12,126 bases of DNA from Oscillospiraceae bacterium (GCA_031262125.1 JAISII010000082.1:1-12126), one strand, 5' to 3'; numbered from the stretch's first letter, positions 1 through 5,916 are shown. Made by a program: numbers and translations. The notes: generated by a model from the letters alone, not told the origin.

Positions 1-90
1 CGCAAAACAAAACGATATTCAAAAACTATTGAAATGCTTCGAATCGCTCTCGACCTTTTAATCCACAGAGACATGTTCGTGCTGCAATAA
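1..90 (+). CDS. Possible C-terminal end of an upstream gene (partial)
   Basis: Frame 1 is open from the window edge to a TAA at 88-90 and would encode 29 residues ending IHRDMFVLQ, amphipathic and rich in Lys/Arg and Leu/Ile. Frame 2 is also open from the edge, to a TAA at 59-61, and ends KCFESLSTF, so the choice of frame is not secure. The piece is too short to assign to a family. Position favours a coding end here, because a palindromic repeat begins directly afterwards at 102 and such repeats lie between genes everywhere else in this window. No terminator is visible before the repeat. Confidence 0.3.
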   Translation, partial: RKTKRYSKTIEMLRIALDLLIHRDMFVLQ

Positions 91-101
91 CTATTTACCA
101 G

Positions 102-147
102 TGCCCTCCGGGAGGGGGATGTCGGCGAAGCCGACAGGGGGAGAAAG
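102..147 (-). repeat. Palindromic intergenic repeat, M-type unit, copy A
   Basis: This GC-rich unit lies just upstream of yycJ. It contains two inverted repeats: CCCTCC (104-109) with GGAGGG, and GTCGGC (121-126) with GCCGAC (130-135) around a GAA loop. It ends in GGGGGAGAAAG. Read on the minus strand it matches the unit at 9136-9182: the same stem GTCGGC/GCCGAC, with loop TTC here and TTT there. It separates the putative upstream gene from yycJ and does not contribute to the yycJ ribosome binding site. Confidence 0.8.
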
Positions 148-167
148 CGAAAGCAAAAAAACCAAAA

Positions 168-174
168 AGAAAGG
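168..174 (+). promoter_or_regulatory. yycJ ribosome binding site (decides the start)
   Basis: AGAAAGG ends 7 nt before the ATG at 182. This supports that ATG over the upstream in-frame GTG at 101, which would place a 27-residue Lys/Gly/Ser-rich leader, encoded by the palindromic repeat, in front of the conserved fold. Confidence 0.7.
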
Positions 175-181
175 CATACAT

Positions 182-970
182 ATGGCAAAAATAATTCCGC
201 TTTTCAGCGGAAGCAAAGGCAATGCGTTTTTTGTGGGCAGCGGCGGGCAAGGTGTGCTTATAGACGCCGGGCGAAGCTGCCGCCAAATAGAACAAGCAAT
301 GACAACCAACAATATGAGCATGAGTGCGATTAAAGGCATCTTTATTACTCACGAGCATACCGACCATTGCAAGGGCTTGCGTGTGCTTACCAACCGCTAT
401 AAGCTGCCTGTTTTTGCAAGCGGCGGCACACTGCGTGCGTTAGAACTCGCCGATTGTTTGGATACAAATACACAAACAACAATTATAGAAAACAGCGTTG
501 CCCTTGGCGATATGCAAATTACAAGAATAAACACCTCTCACGATACCGAAGAAAGCTGCTGCTACAGCATAACACTTAGCGACGGCAGAAAAGCCGTTGT
601 TGCAACCGACCTTGGCGTTATGTCGCCCGCTTTGCGGCAAGAAATCAGCTCGGCAAATTTGGTTTTGCTGGAGTCTAACCACGATGTAAATATGCTCCGC
701 AACGGTTGGTACCCTTACAGTTTAAAACGGCGGATATTATCCGACAAAGGGCATTTGAGCAACGACAGTTGTGCTGCCGAGCTTGCCGATTTTATAAAAA
801 GCGGCTGCAACCGTGTTATTTTAGGGCATTTAAGCCAAGAAAACAACACCCCCGAGCTTGCTGCGGCAACTTCACTTTGCCAACTGCAAACACAGGGTAT
901 GCAACAAGATATTGACTTTACGCTTGATGTAGCTCCGGCAAATTTGTCTCAATTTTCGGTGGTTTTTTAA
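182..970 (+). CDS. yycJ: Metallo-beta-lactamase-fold nuclease YycJ/WalJ
   Basis: This 262-residue protein has the length and layout of the cytoplasmic YycJ/WalJ family, metal-dependent hydrolases proposed to act as 5'-3' exonucleases linked to mismatch repair in Firmicutes. The N-terminus reads KIIPLFSGSKGNAFF, the family's usual first strand and SGSxGN turn. The metal-binding motif THEHTDH is at 56-62 (His57, His59, Asp61, His62). Further likely ligands are His120 in TSHD, Asp143 in ATDLG and His216 in LGHLS, and ESNHD at 164-168 is also typical. No signal peptide or membrane segment is seen. In Bacilli this gene normally follows walR-walK-yycHI; none of those genes is visible here, so it appears to stand alone or to be cotranscribed with whatever lies to the left. 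Its TAA shares four bases with the stop of convergent cobO. The fold is certain; the nuclease role rests on family knowledge. Confidence 0.9.
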   Translation: MAKIIPLFSGSKGNAFFVGSGGQGVLIDAGRSCRQIEQAMTTNNMSMSAIKGIFITHEHTDHCKGLRVLTNRYKLPVFASGGTLRALELADCLDTNTQTTIIENSVALGDMQITRINTSHDTEESCCYSITLSDGRKAVVATDLGVMSPALRQEISSANLVLLESNHDVNMLRNGWYPYSLKRRILSDKGHLSNDSCAAELADFIKSGCNRVILGHLSQENNTPELAAATSLCQLQTQGMQQDIDFTLDVAPANLSQFSVVF

Positions 971-1482
971 AACTCAATACCTTTTCTCGCCGCTATCCCT
1001 TTATCATAGGGGTGGCGGATTTTTCTGATTCTGGAAATATAATCACCCATTGCAAGCACTGCATCGGGAGGGTTGTGCCCTGTTAAAACAATCTCGAGGC
1101 TGTTTGGTGCTTCTGCCAAAAACGCAATAAGCTCGCTTTGTACCAGCATTTTTGCCTGCAACGCCGAAAAAACTTCGTCAAAAATCAGCACATCATATTT
1201 TTCGGTTAGCGAAATTTTAACCGACCTCTCAAACAGCTCCTTAACAATTTTAGAAGTTTGTGCCTTTTGAGCTTCGGTCATATCAAAGGTAAAGTCAATT
1301 TCAAGCGGGCAGGGCATTAGCGTAATATTTTCAATTTGTGCCAAGGTGTGCCTCTCGCCTGTGTTTTCGCCTTTTAAAAATTGCACCAAAAGCACGTGCA
1401 GACCTTGCCCTGCGGCACGCACTGCCGCACCAATTGCCGCCGTAGTTTTGCCTTTGCCATCACCGTAATAAATATGGAGCAT
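967..1482 (-). CDS. cobO: Corrinoid (cob(I)alamin) adenosyltransferase, CobO/BtuR type
   Basis: This 171-residue enzyme should transfer the adenosyl group of ATP to cob(I)alamin or cobyrinic acid a,c-diamide in the cytoplasm, giving the Co-C bond of coenzyme B12. The N-terminal P-loop GDGKGKTT lies at 7-14, a Walker-B-like VLIFDE at 98-103, TGHNPP at 134-139, and the C-terminal block HPYDKGIAARKGIEF at 157-171 is a hallmark of the BtuR/CobO family (not the PduO or EutT types). It is near full length for the family, with the usual N-terminal extension missing, as in many Clostridia. AAGGAG at 1493-1498 sits 10 nt before the ATG. No other cobalamin gene and no B12-box riboswitch is visible nearby, so a salvage role is plausible but inferred. 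It converges on yycJ with a 4-nt stop overlap. Confidence 0.92.
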   Translation of the reverse strand: MLHIYYGDGKGKTTAAIGAAVRAAGQGLHVLLVQFLKGENTGERHTLAQIENITLMPCPLEIDFTFDMTEAQKAQTSKIVKELFERSVKISLTEKYDVLIFDEVFSALQAKMLVQSELIAFLAEAPNSLEIVLTGHNPPDAVLAMGDYISRIRKIRHPYDKGIAARKGIEF

Positions 1483-1507
1483 TTTTTCTTTTCTCCTTAA
1501 AAATAGT

Positions 1508-1625
1508 TTGCGAAACCACCCCGTCTGCTCAGCACAATCTAAAAATTTGTTATTTTTTTAGATTTTTAATAAGAACTAATTTTATTTTTTACTTAGGGAG
1601 CAGCCACCCCTCCCCGGAGGGGAAT
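1508..1625 (+). repeat. Palindromic intergenic repeat, type-3 unit with expanded loop, copy B
   Basis: The ends match the type-3 unit at 9051-9102: AAACCACCCCGTC at the left, and CCACCCCTCCCCGGAGGGG followed by AATTT at the right. In the other copies a short stem-loop (TTCGC, TAAA, GCGAA) lies between these ends. Here the stem is CTGCTC (1525-1530) with GAGCAG (1598-1603), and the loop is expanded to 67 nt of AT-rich DNA holding its own 10-bp inverted repeat, AATCTAAAAA (1536-1545) with TTTTTAGATT (1555-1564). It lies between cobO and rny. Confidence 0.75.
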
Positions 1626-1690
1626 TTTTGTGCAACACCGATACTTTGACTTCTTGGAAGGGTTAATTTATGTTATTTAAAAATTTAAAA

Positions 1691-1730
1691 CTACAAAGAA
1701 CCGAAACTTATTTTAAAGCTTCGGTTCTTT
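1691..1730 (-). terminator. Intrinsic terminator downstream of rny
   Basis: A perfect 11-bp stem, AAAGAACCGAA (1695-1705) with TTCGGTTCTTT (1720-1730), encloses a 14-nt loop. On the minus strand it is followed by a T-rich stretch (TTTGTAGTTTTAAATTTTT). It lies 48 bp past the rny stop and is the natural end of that transcript. The opposite strand also has a short T run, so it could work in both directions. Confidence 0.75.
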
Positions 1731-1777
1731 TAAAAAACTAAAATATTTGGTTAACCAAAGCAAGTAGCAATAAACAT

Positions 1778-3358
1778 TTACTTTGCAAAATCGGTAGCTC
1801 TGCTCTCTCGGATAATATTAACCTTAATCTGACCCGGATAATCCAAATCGGCTTCAATTTTTTTGCAAATATCACGCGCTAAAGGAATCATCCTCTCGTC
1901 GCTGACAATCTCGGGTTTAACCATAATGCGAATTTCACGTCCGGCCTGAATTGCAAAGCTTCTTTCAACTCCGTCAAAGGCAGAAGCAACCTCTTCGAGT
2001 TTTTGCAGACGTTTAATGTAATTCTCTAAGTTTTCTCGTCTTGCTCCGGGGCGAGCTGCCGAAATAGCATCAGCTGCCTGAACAATAATGGCTGCCAGAG
2101 TTTTGGGCTCTACATCGCCGTGATGAGCATGAATAGCGTGAATTACAGCGTCGTTTTCTTTATATTTGCGAGCCGCTTCAATACCCAGCTCGATATGGCT
2201 GCCCTCGTGTTCGTGGTCAAGGGCTTTGCCAATGTCGTGCAGCAAACCCGCACGTTTAGGGATTGTGGGGTCTATTCCAAGTTCGTTTGCAATTATGCCG
2301 GATAAATATGCAACCTCCAGCGAATGGTTAAGCACATTTTGACCATAGCTTGTGCGGTATTTAAGCCGCCCTAAAAGCTTTATCAGCTCGGGGTGTATGC
2401 CCGTAATACCGGTCTCGATAACGGCACGTTCGCCCTCTCGTTTAATAATGCCCTCAACCTCACGCCGTGCCTTTTCTACTGTTTCTTCAATTCTCGCCGG
2501 GTGAATACGCCCGTCAGAAATAAGTTTTTCTAACGCTACACGGGCAACCTCTCGCCGTACCGGCTCGAAGCAAGAAAGTGTAATCGCCTCGGGTGTATCG
2601 TCGATTATAAGGTCAACGCCGGTCATAGTTTCAATCGCTCTAATATTGCGACCTTCTCGCCCGATTATGCGACCCTTCATTTCGTCGTTGGGCAGCGGCA
2701 CTGCCGAAACAGTCGCCTCCGAAACGTGTTCGGCTGCTATACGCTGAATTGCCAGCGACACAATGTTGCGTGCCTTGGTGTCGGATTCCTCTTTAAGCTG
2801 GGTTTCGTAATCCATAATTTTAACGGCTTTTTCGTGAGTAAGCTCGTTTTCAAGCTGCTCAAGCAAATATGCTTTTGCCTGCTCGGATGTATAGCCGGAA
2901 ATTCTCTCCAGCATTTCAAACTGGCTGTTCTTAATTTTTTCAATTTCCGCCAGCTTGTCCTGTGCCTCTTTAAGTTTTTTCTGCACCCGTTCGTCCTTTT
3001 GGTCAACCGAGTCCAGCTTTTTGTCTAATGTTTCTTCTTTTTGTTGCAGTCTGCGTTCTTGGCGTTGAACTTCCTTACGGCGTTCCTGCATTTCTTTCTC
3101 GGATTCATTTCTTAAACGGTGAACTTCGTCCTTACCCTCTAAAATTGCTTCTTTTTTGCGGGCTTCGGCAGATTTCATAGCATCGGAAATAATCCTCTTT
3201 GCCTGCTCTTCTGCACTGCCGATTTCTTTCTCGGCAACACGTTTGCGATGGTTAATGCCAATAATAACGCCGACAACAATTCCAATAATCAAAACCGGCA
3301 AGCCGATTGTAACAACAGATAAAACGTCAAACGCCAACAGCATTGGGGTTAATTGCAT
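1778..3358 (-). CDS. rny: Ribonuclease Y (RNase Y)
   Basis: This 526-residue membrane-anchored endoribonuclease starts bulk mRNA decay and processes many transcripts in Firmicutes, working with the degradosome-like network at the inner face of the membrane. Domain order: a transmembrane anchor at about 14-36, a long charged coiled coil at about 38-190, a KH RNA-binding domain with GRIIGREGRNIR at 229-240, then an HD phosphohydrolase domain with His345 in NHSLE and the metal pair His374-Asp375 in LLHDIGKA. It ends in a typical RNase Y C-terminal domain (PGQIKVNIIRE). The length is normal for the family. An upstream GTG at 3368-3370 is in frame, but it lies inside the Shine-Dalgarno sequence AGGAGGTG, so the ATG at 3358 is preferred. 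It is monocistronic: divergent from spoVAD, with a promoter at 3407-3436 and a terminator at 1691-1730. Confidence 0.96.
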   Translation of the reverse strand: MQLTPMLLAFDVLSVVTIGLPVLIIGIVVGVIIGINHRKRVAEKEIGSAEEQAKRIISDAMKSAEARKKEAILEGKDEVHRLRNESEKEMQERRKEVQRQERRLQQKEETLDKKLDSVDQKDERVQKKLKEAQDKLAEIEKIKNSQFEMLERISGYTSEQAKAYLLEQLENELTHEKAVKIMDYETQLKEESDTKARNIVSLAIQRIAAEHVSEATVSAVPLPNDEMKGRIIGREGRNIRAIETMTGVDLIIDDTPEAITLSCFEPVRREVARVALEKLISDGRIHPARIEETVEKARREVEGIIKREGERAVIETGITGIHPELIKLLGRLKYRTSYGQNVLNHSLEVAYLSGIIANELGIDPTIPKRAGLLHDIGKALDHEHEGSHIELGIEAARKYKENDAVIHAIHAHHGDVEPKTLAAIIVQAADAISAARPGARRENLENYIKRLQKLEEVASAFDGVERSFAIQAGREIRIMVKPEIVSDERMIPLARDICKKIEADLDYPGQIKVNIIRESRATDFAK

Positions 3359-3367
3359 AAATAAAAG

Positions 3368-3377
3368 CACCTCCTTA
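3368..3377 (-). promoter_or_regulatory. rny ribosome binding site (decides the start)
   Basis: On the minus strand AAGGAGGTG gives complete pairing with the 16S rRNA tail and stands 9 nt before ATG 3358. The GTG inside it could be misread as the start codon four codons earlier, but it would then have no ribosome binding site of its own. Confidence 0.75.
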
Positions 3378-3406
3378 ATTTGGCTTCTCTAACAATTTAA
3401 AATCAA

Positions 3407-3436
3407 ATAATAATTGTTGGAACTAAACCAAATCAA
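3407..3436 (-). promoter_or_regulatory. rny: Candidate sigma-A promoter for rny
   Basis: On the minus strand TTGATT (3431-3436), 18 bp, TATTAT (3407-3412) matches 4/6 and 5/6 of the consensus hexamers. Transcription would start near 3400, about 40 nt before the rny start codon. The surrounding DNA is AT-rich, which raises the rate of chance matches. Confidence 0.45.
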
Positions 3437-3771
3437 CAAAGTGCAGCGGTTTTATGTTAATAAGATGTAATTTTATAAATTTTATGCACAATATGCACAC
3501 ACAAAAATGCTATTGCCCCTGCTCAAAAAGCCAATTTTGGTGCAACCGCACAAAATTATGCTATTTAAAATAAGCATACTCCGGGCAAAAACCAATAAAA
3601 TCCAATTTTTACTCTTTTATAAAAATAAAGAAAAGATTCTTAAAAATAAAATTAAACTATCTATATAAAACGGCTAAAACTCAGTTTAGTCCAATCTAAT
3701 ATAAATATTAAATCATTTTGGTTCAAAAGTCAAGCGGTTTTGGTAAAAAGTGGGGAATTTTTATTTAGATT
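3437..3771. other. AT-rich divergent gap between rny and spoVAD
   Basis: No convincing gene is seen in this stretch. It contains two tandem TATGCACA repeats (3483-3490 and 3492-3499) and a cluster of nested inverted repeats at 3513-3588: TTGCCC (3513-3518) with GGGCAA (3583-3588) enclosing two hairpins, one with stem GTGC/GCAC plus TTTT/AAAA around AACC (3534-3556) and one with stem TATGCT/AGCATA (3557-3578). I do not recognise a riboswitch class. The rest is low-complexity A/T with no feature I can support. Confidence 0.5.
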
Positions 3772-3800
3772 TCATTTTTAGAAAATTTTCGCACATAATA
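3772..3800 (+). promoter_or_regulatory. spoVAD: Candidate sporulation (sigma-G-like) promoter for spoVAD
   Basis: CATAATA at 3794-3800 is an exact match to the -10 element favoured by forespore sigma G (CATnnTA). A partial -35, TCATT at 3772-3776 (consensus roughly gHATR), lies 17 bp upstream. The transcript would start near 3807, leaving a leader of about 50 nt. Forespore sigma-G expression is known for spoVA genes in Bacillus subtilis; assigning it here is an inference from the match and the gene's identity. A weak -35 keeps confidence moderate. Confidence 0.45.
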
Positions 3801-3814
3801 TTACTAACTAAACC

Positions 3815-3839
3815 TTTGTAAAAAACACTATTTTACAAA
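3815..3839. promoter_or_regulatory. Perfect inverted repeat in the spoVAD leader
   Basis: TTTGTAAAA (3815-3823) and TTTTACAAA (3831-3839) form a 9-bp inverted repeat with a 7-nt spacer. It sits just after the predicted transcription start and 8 bp before the Shine-Dalgarno sequence. It could be an operator, or a weak AT-rich hairpin in the mRNA leader. No regulator can be named. Confidence 0.45.
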
Positions 3840-3858
3840 CAAAAAAGGGAGTATTATT

Positions 3859-4938
3859 TTGGCGAAAATTATAAGCAACCGAACAATAATTTTTGAGCAG
3901 CCGCCGCTGATTTTGGGCGGAGCGGCAGTTGCCGGTGATAAAGAATCAAAAGGACCTCTGGGCAAGCTTTTTAACCAAATTTTTACCGACGATTCACTGG
4001 ATACAGATTCTTACGAAAAAGCCGAAATGGAGTTCCAGCGAGCTGCACTACGCAAAGCCGCCGAAAAATCGCAAGTGCCCATAGCCGAGCTGAATATGAT
4101 TTTCGCAGGTGATTTGCTCAACCAATGTGCCGCCTCTGCCTATGCTATAAGCGGGTTCGATATCCCCTATTTGGGGCAGTACGGGGCGTGCTCTACAATG
4201 GCACAGGCGTTGCTTTTGGCAGCAATAACGTGCGATAGCGGTGCGGCAAAAACAGCCGCTTGCATAACCTCCTCGCACTTTTGCACCGCCGAGAGACAGT
4301 ACCGAATGCCCATAGTTTACGGCGGGCAACGCACCCCAACCTCGCAGTGGACGGTAACAGGTGCTGGGTGCTGCATTATTGGTGCTGCTGATGCGGACAA
4401 TTTTGGAGAAATCTCGTTAACTCACAACGAACAACCAATTCAAAAAAAACCAAAACACCCTTTTGCCGTAAAAATTGCTTCGGGCATTTTCGGCAAAATT
4501 TTAGATTACGGCATTGCCGATGCTGCTAATATGGGTGCGGCAATGGCTCCCGCCGCCGCCGACACTTTTTTAACCTTCTTTAAAAACACCAACACAACCC
4601 CCGCCGATTACGACACTATATATACGGGAGATTTAGGCGAAACCGGCTCAAAACTGCTATATGAGCTGATGACCGACGACGGTTTTGATATAAGCAAAAA
4701 CCACCAAGACTGCGGCTTGCTGATATTTGACAAAACAGAGCAGGATGTGCATTCGGGCGGCTCGGGTGCGGGGTGCAGCTCTGCCGTGCTGGGGGCATAT
4801 ATTCTGCCACGATTGCAATCCGGCGGCGAGCGTAATATTCTGTTTATGGCAACAGGTGCACTTATGAGCCCGACTGTTGTTTTGCAGGGCGAGAATATTC
4901 CTTGTGTTGCACATTTGCTTAATATTGTTGCAGAGTAA
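3859..4938 (+). CDS. spoVAD: Stage V sporulation protein AD (SpoVAD)
   Basis: SpoVAD is a thiolase-fold protein of the spore inner membrane SpoVA channel that binds dipicolinic acid and takes part in its uptake during sporulation and release at germination. The 359-residue product has the family signatures FAGDLLNQ (82-89), YGACSTM (108-114, Cys111 at the thiolase active-site position), YGGQRTPTSQWTVTGAG (154-170), NMGAAMAPAAADT (224-236), TGDLG (256-260), HSGGSGAGCS (298-307) and MATGALMSP (330-338). The start is TTG: AAGGGAG at 3845-3851 lies 7 nt before it, the residues after it (AKIISNRTIIFEQPP) fit the family N-terminus, and the next ATG would delete about 56 conserved residues. The neighbours spoVAC and spoVAE, usually in the same operon, are absent on both sides, so this copy is alone. 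It converges on the next gene with a 36-bp gap and no clear terminator. Confidence 0.95.
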   Translation: MAKIISNRTIIFEQPPLILGGAAVAGDKESKGPLGKLFNQIFTDDSLDTDSYEKAEMEFQRAALRKAAEKSQVPIAELNMIFAGDLLNQCAASAYAISGFDIPYLGQYGACSTMAQALLLAAITCDSGAAKTAACITSSHFCTAERQYRMPIVYGGQRTPTSQWTVTGAGCCIIGAADADNFGEISLTHNEQPIQKKPKHPFAVKIASGIFGKILDYGIADAANMGAAMAPAAADTFLTFFKNTNTTPADYDTIYTGDLGETGSKLLYELMTDDGFDISKNHQDCGLLIFDKTEQDVHSGGSGAGCSSAVLGAYILPRLQSGGERNILFMATGALMSPTVVLQGENIPCVAHLLNIVAE

Positions 4939-4974
4939 GGGTTTTTGTTTTTAAAAAGGTTATTAATATTAGTT

Positions 4975-5313
4975 TTATAAATTGTTTTTTAGAAAAACAC
5001 AAATCGGCAAACCTGCTTTTTTACACGACTTAATAACAAACTCTGTCCCTTTACTTTTGCCGTCCCAAAAAGCTAAAACTATATCACAAGAATTTATAAT
5101 TTTTAGATTACGCTTTATGGGAGCAATCCTGCCATATTTGGAATAATTGGGCAAGAACTCCGTAAACTTAATTCCATTTGAAATGGCAAAATTTTTTGCA
5201 CATAAATCAATACCTTTTGCTCCACCCGAGATTATTTCGGTTGTTTCGGACGGGAGGTATTTTTCTAAGTTGTGTATTGTAAGAGTTCGAGAACCAATAA
5301 TTGCAGTTTTCAT
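4975..5313 (-). CDS. SLOG/DUF2493 (YspA-like) nucleotide-binding family protein
   Basis: This 112-residue cytoplasmic protein has the SLOG-type Rossmann-like pattern: IIGSRTL at 5-11, the nucleotide-loop motif SGGAKGID at 29-36, KRNLKII at 67-73 and AFWDGKSKGT at 81-90. These match the DUF2493 branch of SLOG, related to DprA and lysine-decarboxylase-like (LOG) proteins. SLOG domains are thought to sense or process nucleotides or nucleotide-derived ligands; the actual ligand is unknown. The start is supported by AGAGGG 7 nt before the ATG and by a promoter at 5349-5377. It diverges from a small ribbon-helix-helix gene, and both promoters overlap one inverted repeat. It converges on spoVAD, with which it shares no obvious function. 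The family call is confident; the role is unknown. Confidence 0.8.
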   Translation of the reverse strand: MKTAIIGSRTLTIHNLEKYLPSETTEIISGGAKGIDLCAKNFAISNGIKFTEFLPNYSKYGRIAPIKRNLKIINSCDIVLAFWDGKSKGTEFVIKSCKKAGLPICVFLKNNL

Positions 5314-5341
5314 ATAGCAACCCTCTTTAAATGCGTCATTA

Positions 5342-5371
5342 TTTAGTCATTATAACACCATTTTGACTAAA
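5342..5371. promoter_or_regulatory. Putative operator shared by two divergent promoters
   Basis: TTTAGTCA (5342-5349) and TGACTAAA (5364-5371) form a perfect 8-bp inverted repeat with a 14-bp spacer. The left arm touches the -10 of the leftward SLOG promoter and the right arm covers the -35 of the rightward promoter, so one bound dimer or tetramer could block both. The ribbon-helix-helix protein encoded alongside is the obvious candidate binder, by analogy with Arc-type autoregulation; that link is an inference. Confidence 0.6.
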
Positions 5372-5377
5372 ACGCAA
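5349..5377 (-). promoter_or_regulatory. Sigma-A promoter of the SLOG gene
   Basis: On the minus strand TTGCGT (5372-5377), 17 bp, TATAAT (5349-5354). The -10 is perfect and spacing is ideal; the -35 keeps only the TTG. The expected start near 5342 gives a short leader to the ATG at 5313. Confidence 0.7.
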
Positions 5378-5392
5378 ATTTTTTTGTAAAAT
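5363..5392 (+). promoter_or_regulatory. Sigma-A promoter of the ribbon-helix-helix gene
   Basis: TTGACT (5363-5368), 18 bp, TAAAAT (5387-5392), with 5/6 matches in each hexamer. The predicted start near 5399 leaves a 25-nt leader to the ATG at 5424. Confidence 0.65.
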
Positions 5393-5423
5393 AGATTTAC
5401 AAAGATTTTAAGGGGTAAACAAT

Positions 5424-5597
5424 ATGGCGGATGAACAATTAAGATACACTTTAAGAACAAACCGAGAACTATTTCAAAAGTTTAGATATGTGGCTGAATA
5501 TGAAGGACGTTCTGCAAATAAAAAAATCGAACAGTACCTCAAGCGGACGGTTCAGCAGTTTGAAGAAAAACACGGGAAAATAAATACAAACGAATAA
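5424..5597 (+). CDS. Small ribbon-helix-helix (Arc-like) DNA-binding protein
   Basis: This 57-residue protein begins MADEQLRYTLRTNREL and continues with AEYEGRSANKKIEQYLKRTV. This is the Arc/MetJ ribbon-helix-helix pattern: a short basic beta strand (LRYTLRT, 6-12), a first helix (REL through AEYEG, about 14-28), the turn residues RSAN, and a second helix (KKIEQYLKRTVQQFEEKH, 33-50). Such proteins bind DNA inverted repeats as dimers of dimers and usually repress their own promoters. AAGGGG at 5410-5415 lies 8 nt before the ATG. The gene has its own promoter and a terminator directly after the stop. It could be an orphan antitoxin-type regulator, but no toxin gene follows; the divergent partner is the SLOG gene. 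The fold call comes from the sequence pattern; target and function are inferred. Confidence 0.75.
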   Translation: MADEQLRYTLRTNRELFQKFRYVAEYEGRSANKKIEQYLKRTVQQFEEKHGKINTNE

Positions 5598-5600
5598 AAA

Positions 5601-5640
5601 ATTTAAGCAAGAGCATTAGTTTGCCCTTGCTTTAGTTTTT
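5601..5640. terminator. Bidirectional intrinsic terminator
   Basis: The stem AAGCAAG (5605-5611) with CTTGCTT (5626-5632), extended past one mismatch by GC/GC, encloses an 8-nt loop. It is followed by TTTAGTTTTT on the plus strand and by TTAAATTTTTT on the minus strand. It lies between the converging ribbon-helix-helix gene and the RelB-like gene and can serve both. Confidence 0.8.
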
Positions 5641-5650
5641 ATGTAAAAAT

Positions 5651-5797
5651 TTATTTATCATCAAAAACTTCTTTTGCTGGTTTAAAACGCCCTGCGGCAC
5701 TTTCTTCTAAAGCTATTTTTAGCCGAAAATCAATTTCCTCTAAAGTAAAAGCAGTTAAGCTTTCATCCGTTCTGATATTAATATTTGTTTGCGGCAT
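5651..5797 (-). CDS. Shortened RelB/DinJ-type antitoxin, probable remnant
   Basis: The N-terminus MPQTNINIRTDESL is that of RelB/DinJ antitoxins (a ribbon-helix-helix strand plus the beginning of helix 1). The C-terminus (RLKIALEESAAGRFKPAKEVFDD) resembles the toxin-binding tail of the same family. The usual 30-40 residues between them, which complete the DNA-binding fold, are missing: the protein is 48 residues where 80-100 is normal. The ATG at 5797 is preferred to the ATG at 5884 because AAAGGA stands 9 nt before it and the promoter at 5835-5863 lies inside the longer frame. No RelE/YafQ-type toxin is found on either side. It is either an internal-deletion remnant that stayed in frame, or a minimal solo protein. 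It still has a near-perfect promoter and a terminator. Confidence 0.55.
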   Translation of the reverse strand: MPQTNINIRTDESLTAFTLEEIDFRLKIALEESAAGRFKPAKEVFDDK

Positions 5798-5834
5798 ATA
5801 CTCAATTCCTTTATAATTATTTAACTGTAAACAC

Positions 5835-5863
5835 ATTATGAAGCTTTTTGTTGCATTTGTCAA
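5835..5863 (-). promoter_or_regulatory. Strong sigma-A promoter of the RelB-like gene
   Basis: On the minus strand TTGACA (5858-5863), 17 bp, CATAAT (5835-5840): 6/6 and 5/6 matches with ideal spacing. It begins 8 bp past the terminator of the structured RNA, so the two transcripts are separate. Confidence 0.75.
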
Positions 5864-5870
5864 TATGTTT

Positions 5871-5916
5871 AAAAAAGCAAGCACCTGACCTCTTAATCAG
5901 GGTGCCTGCTTTTTTT
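5871..5916. terminator. Strong intrinsic terminator ending the structured RNA
   Basis: AAAAAAGCA (5871-5879) pairs with TGCTTTTTT (5907-5915), and GCACC (5881-5885) pairs with GGTGC (5901-5905) across one mismatch. On the minus strand the hairpin ends in six Ts followed by AAAC. This marks the 3' end of the leftward transcript that starts near 6158. The plus strand also has seven Ts, but no plus-strand gene needs it. Confidence 0.85.

Noticed and set aside
101..181. N-terminal extension of yycJ from an upstream GTG
   Set aside because: The extra 27 residues are encoded by a palindromic repeat, and a good ribosome binding site precedes the ATG at 182.
1483..1777. Cobalamin riboswitch upstream of cobO
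   Set aside because: No B12 box (GCCACTG) or matching fold is visible; the segment is explained by a repeat copy and the rny terminator.
4939..4974. Terminator between spoVAD and the SLOG gene
   Set aside because: Only a weak TTTTTAAAAA pairing is present, with no GC-containing stem.
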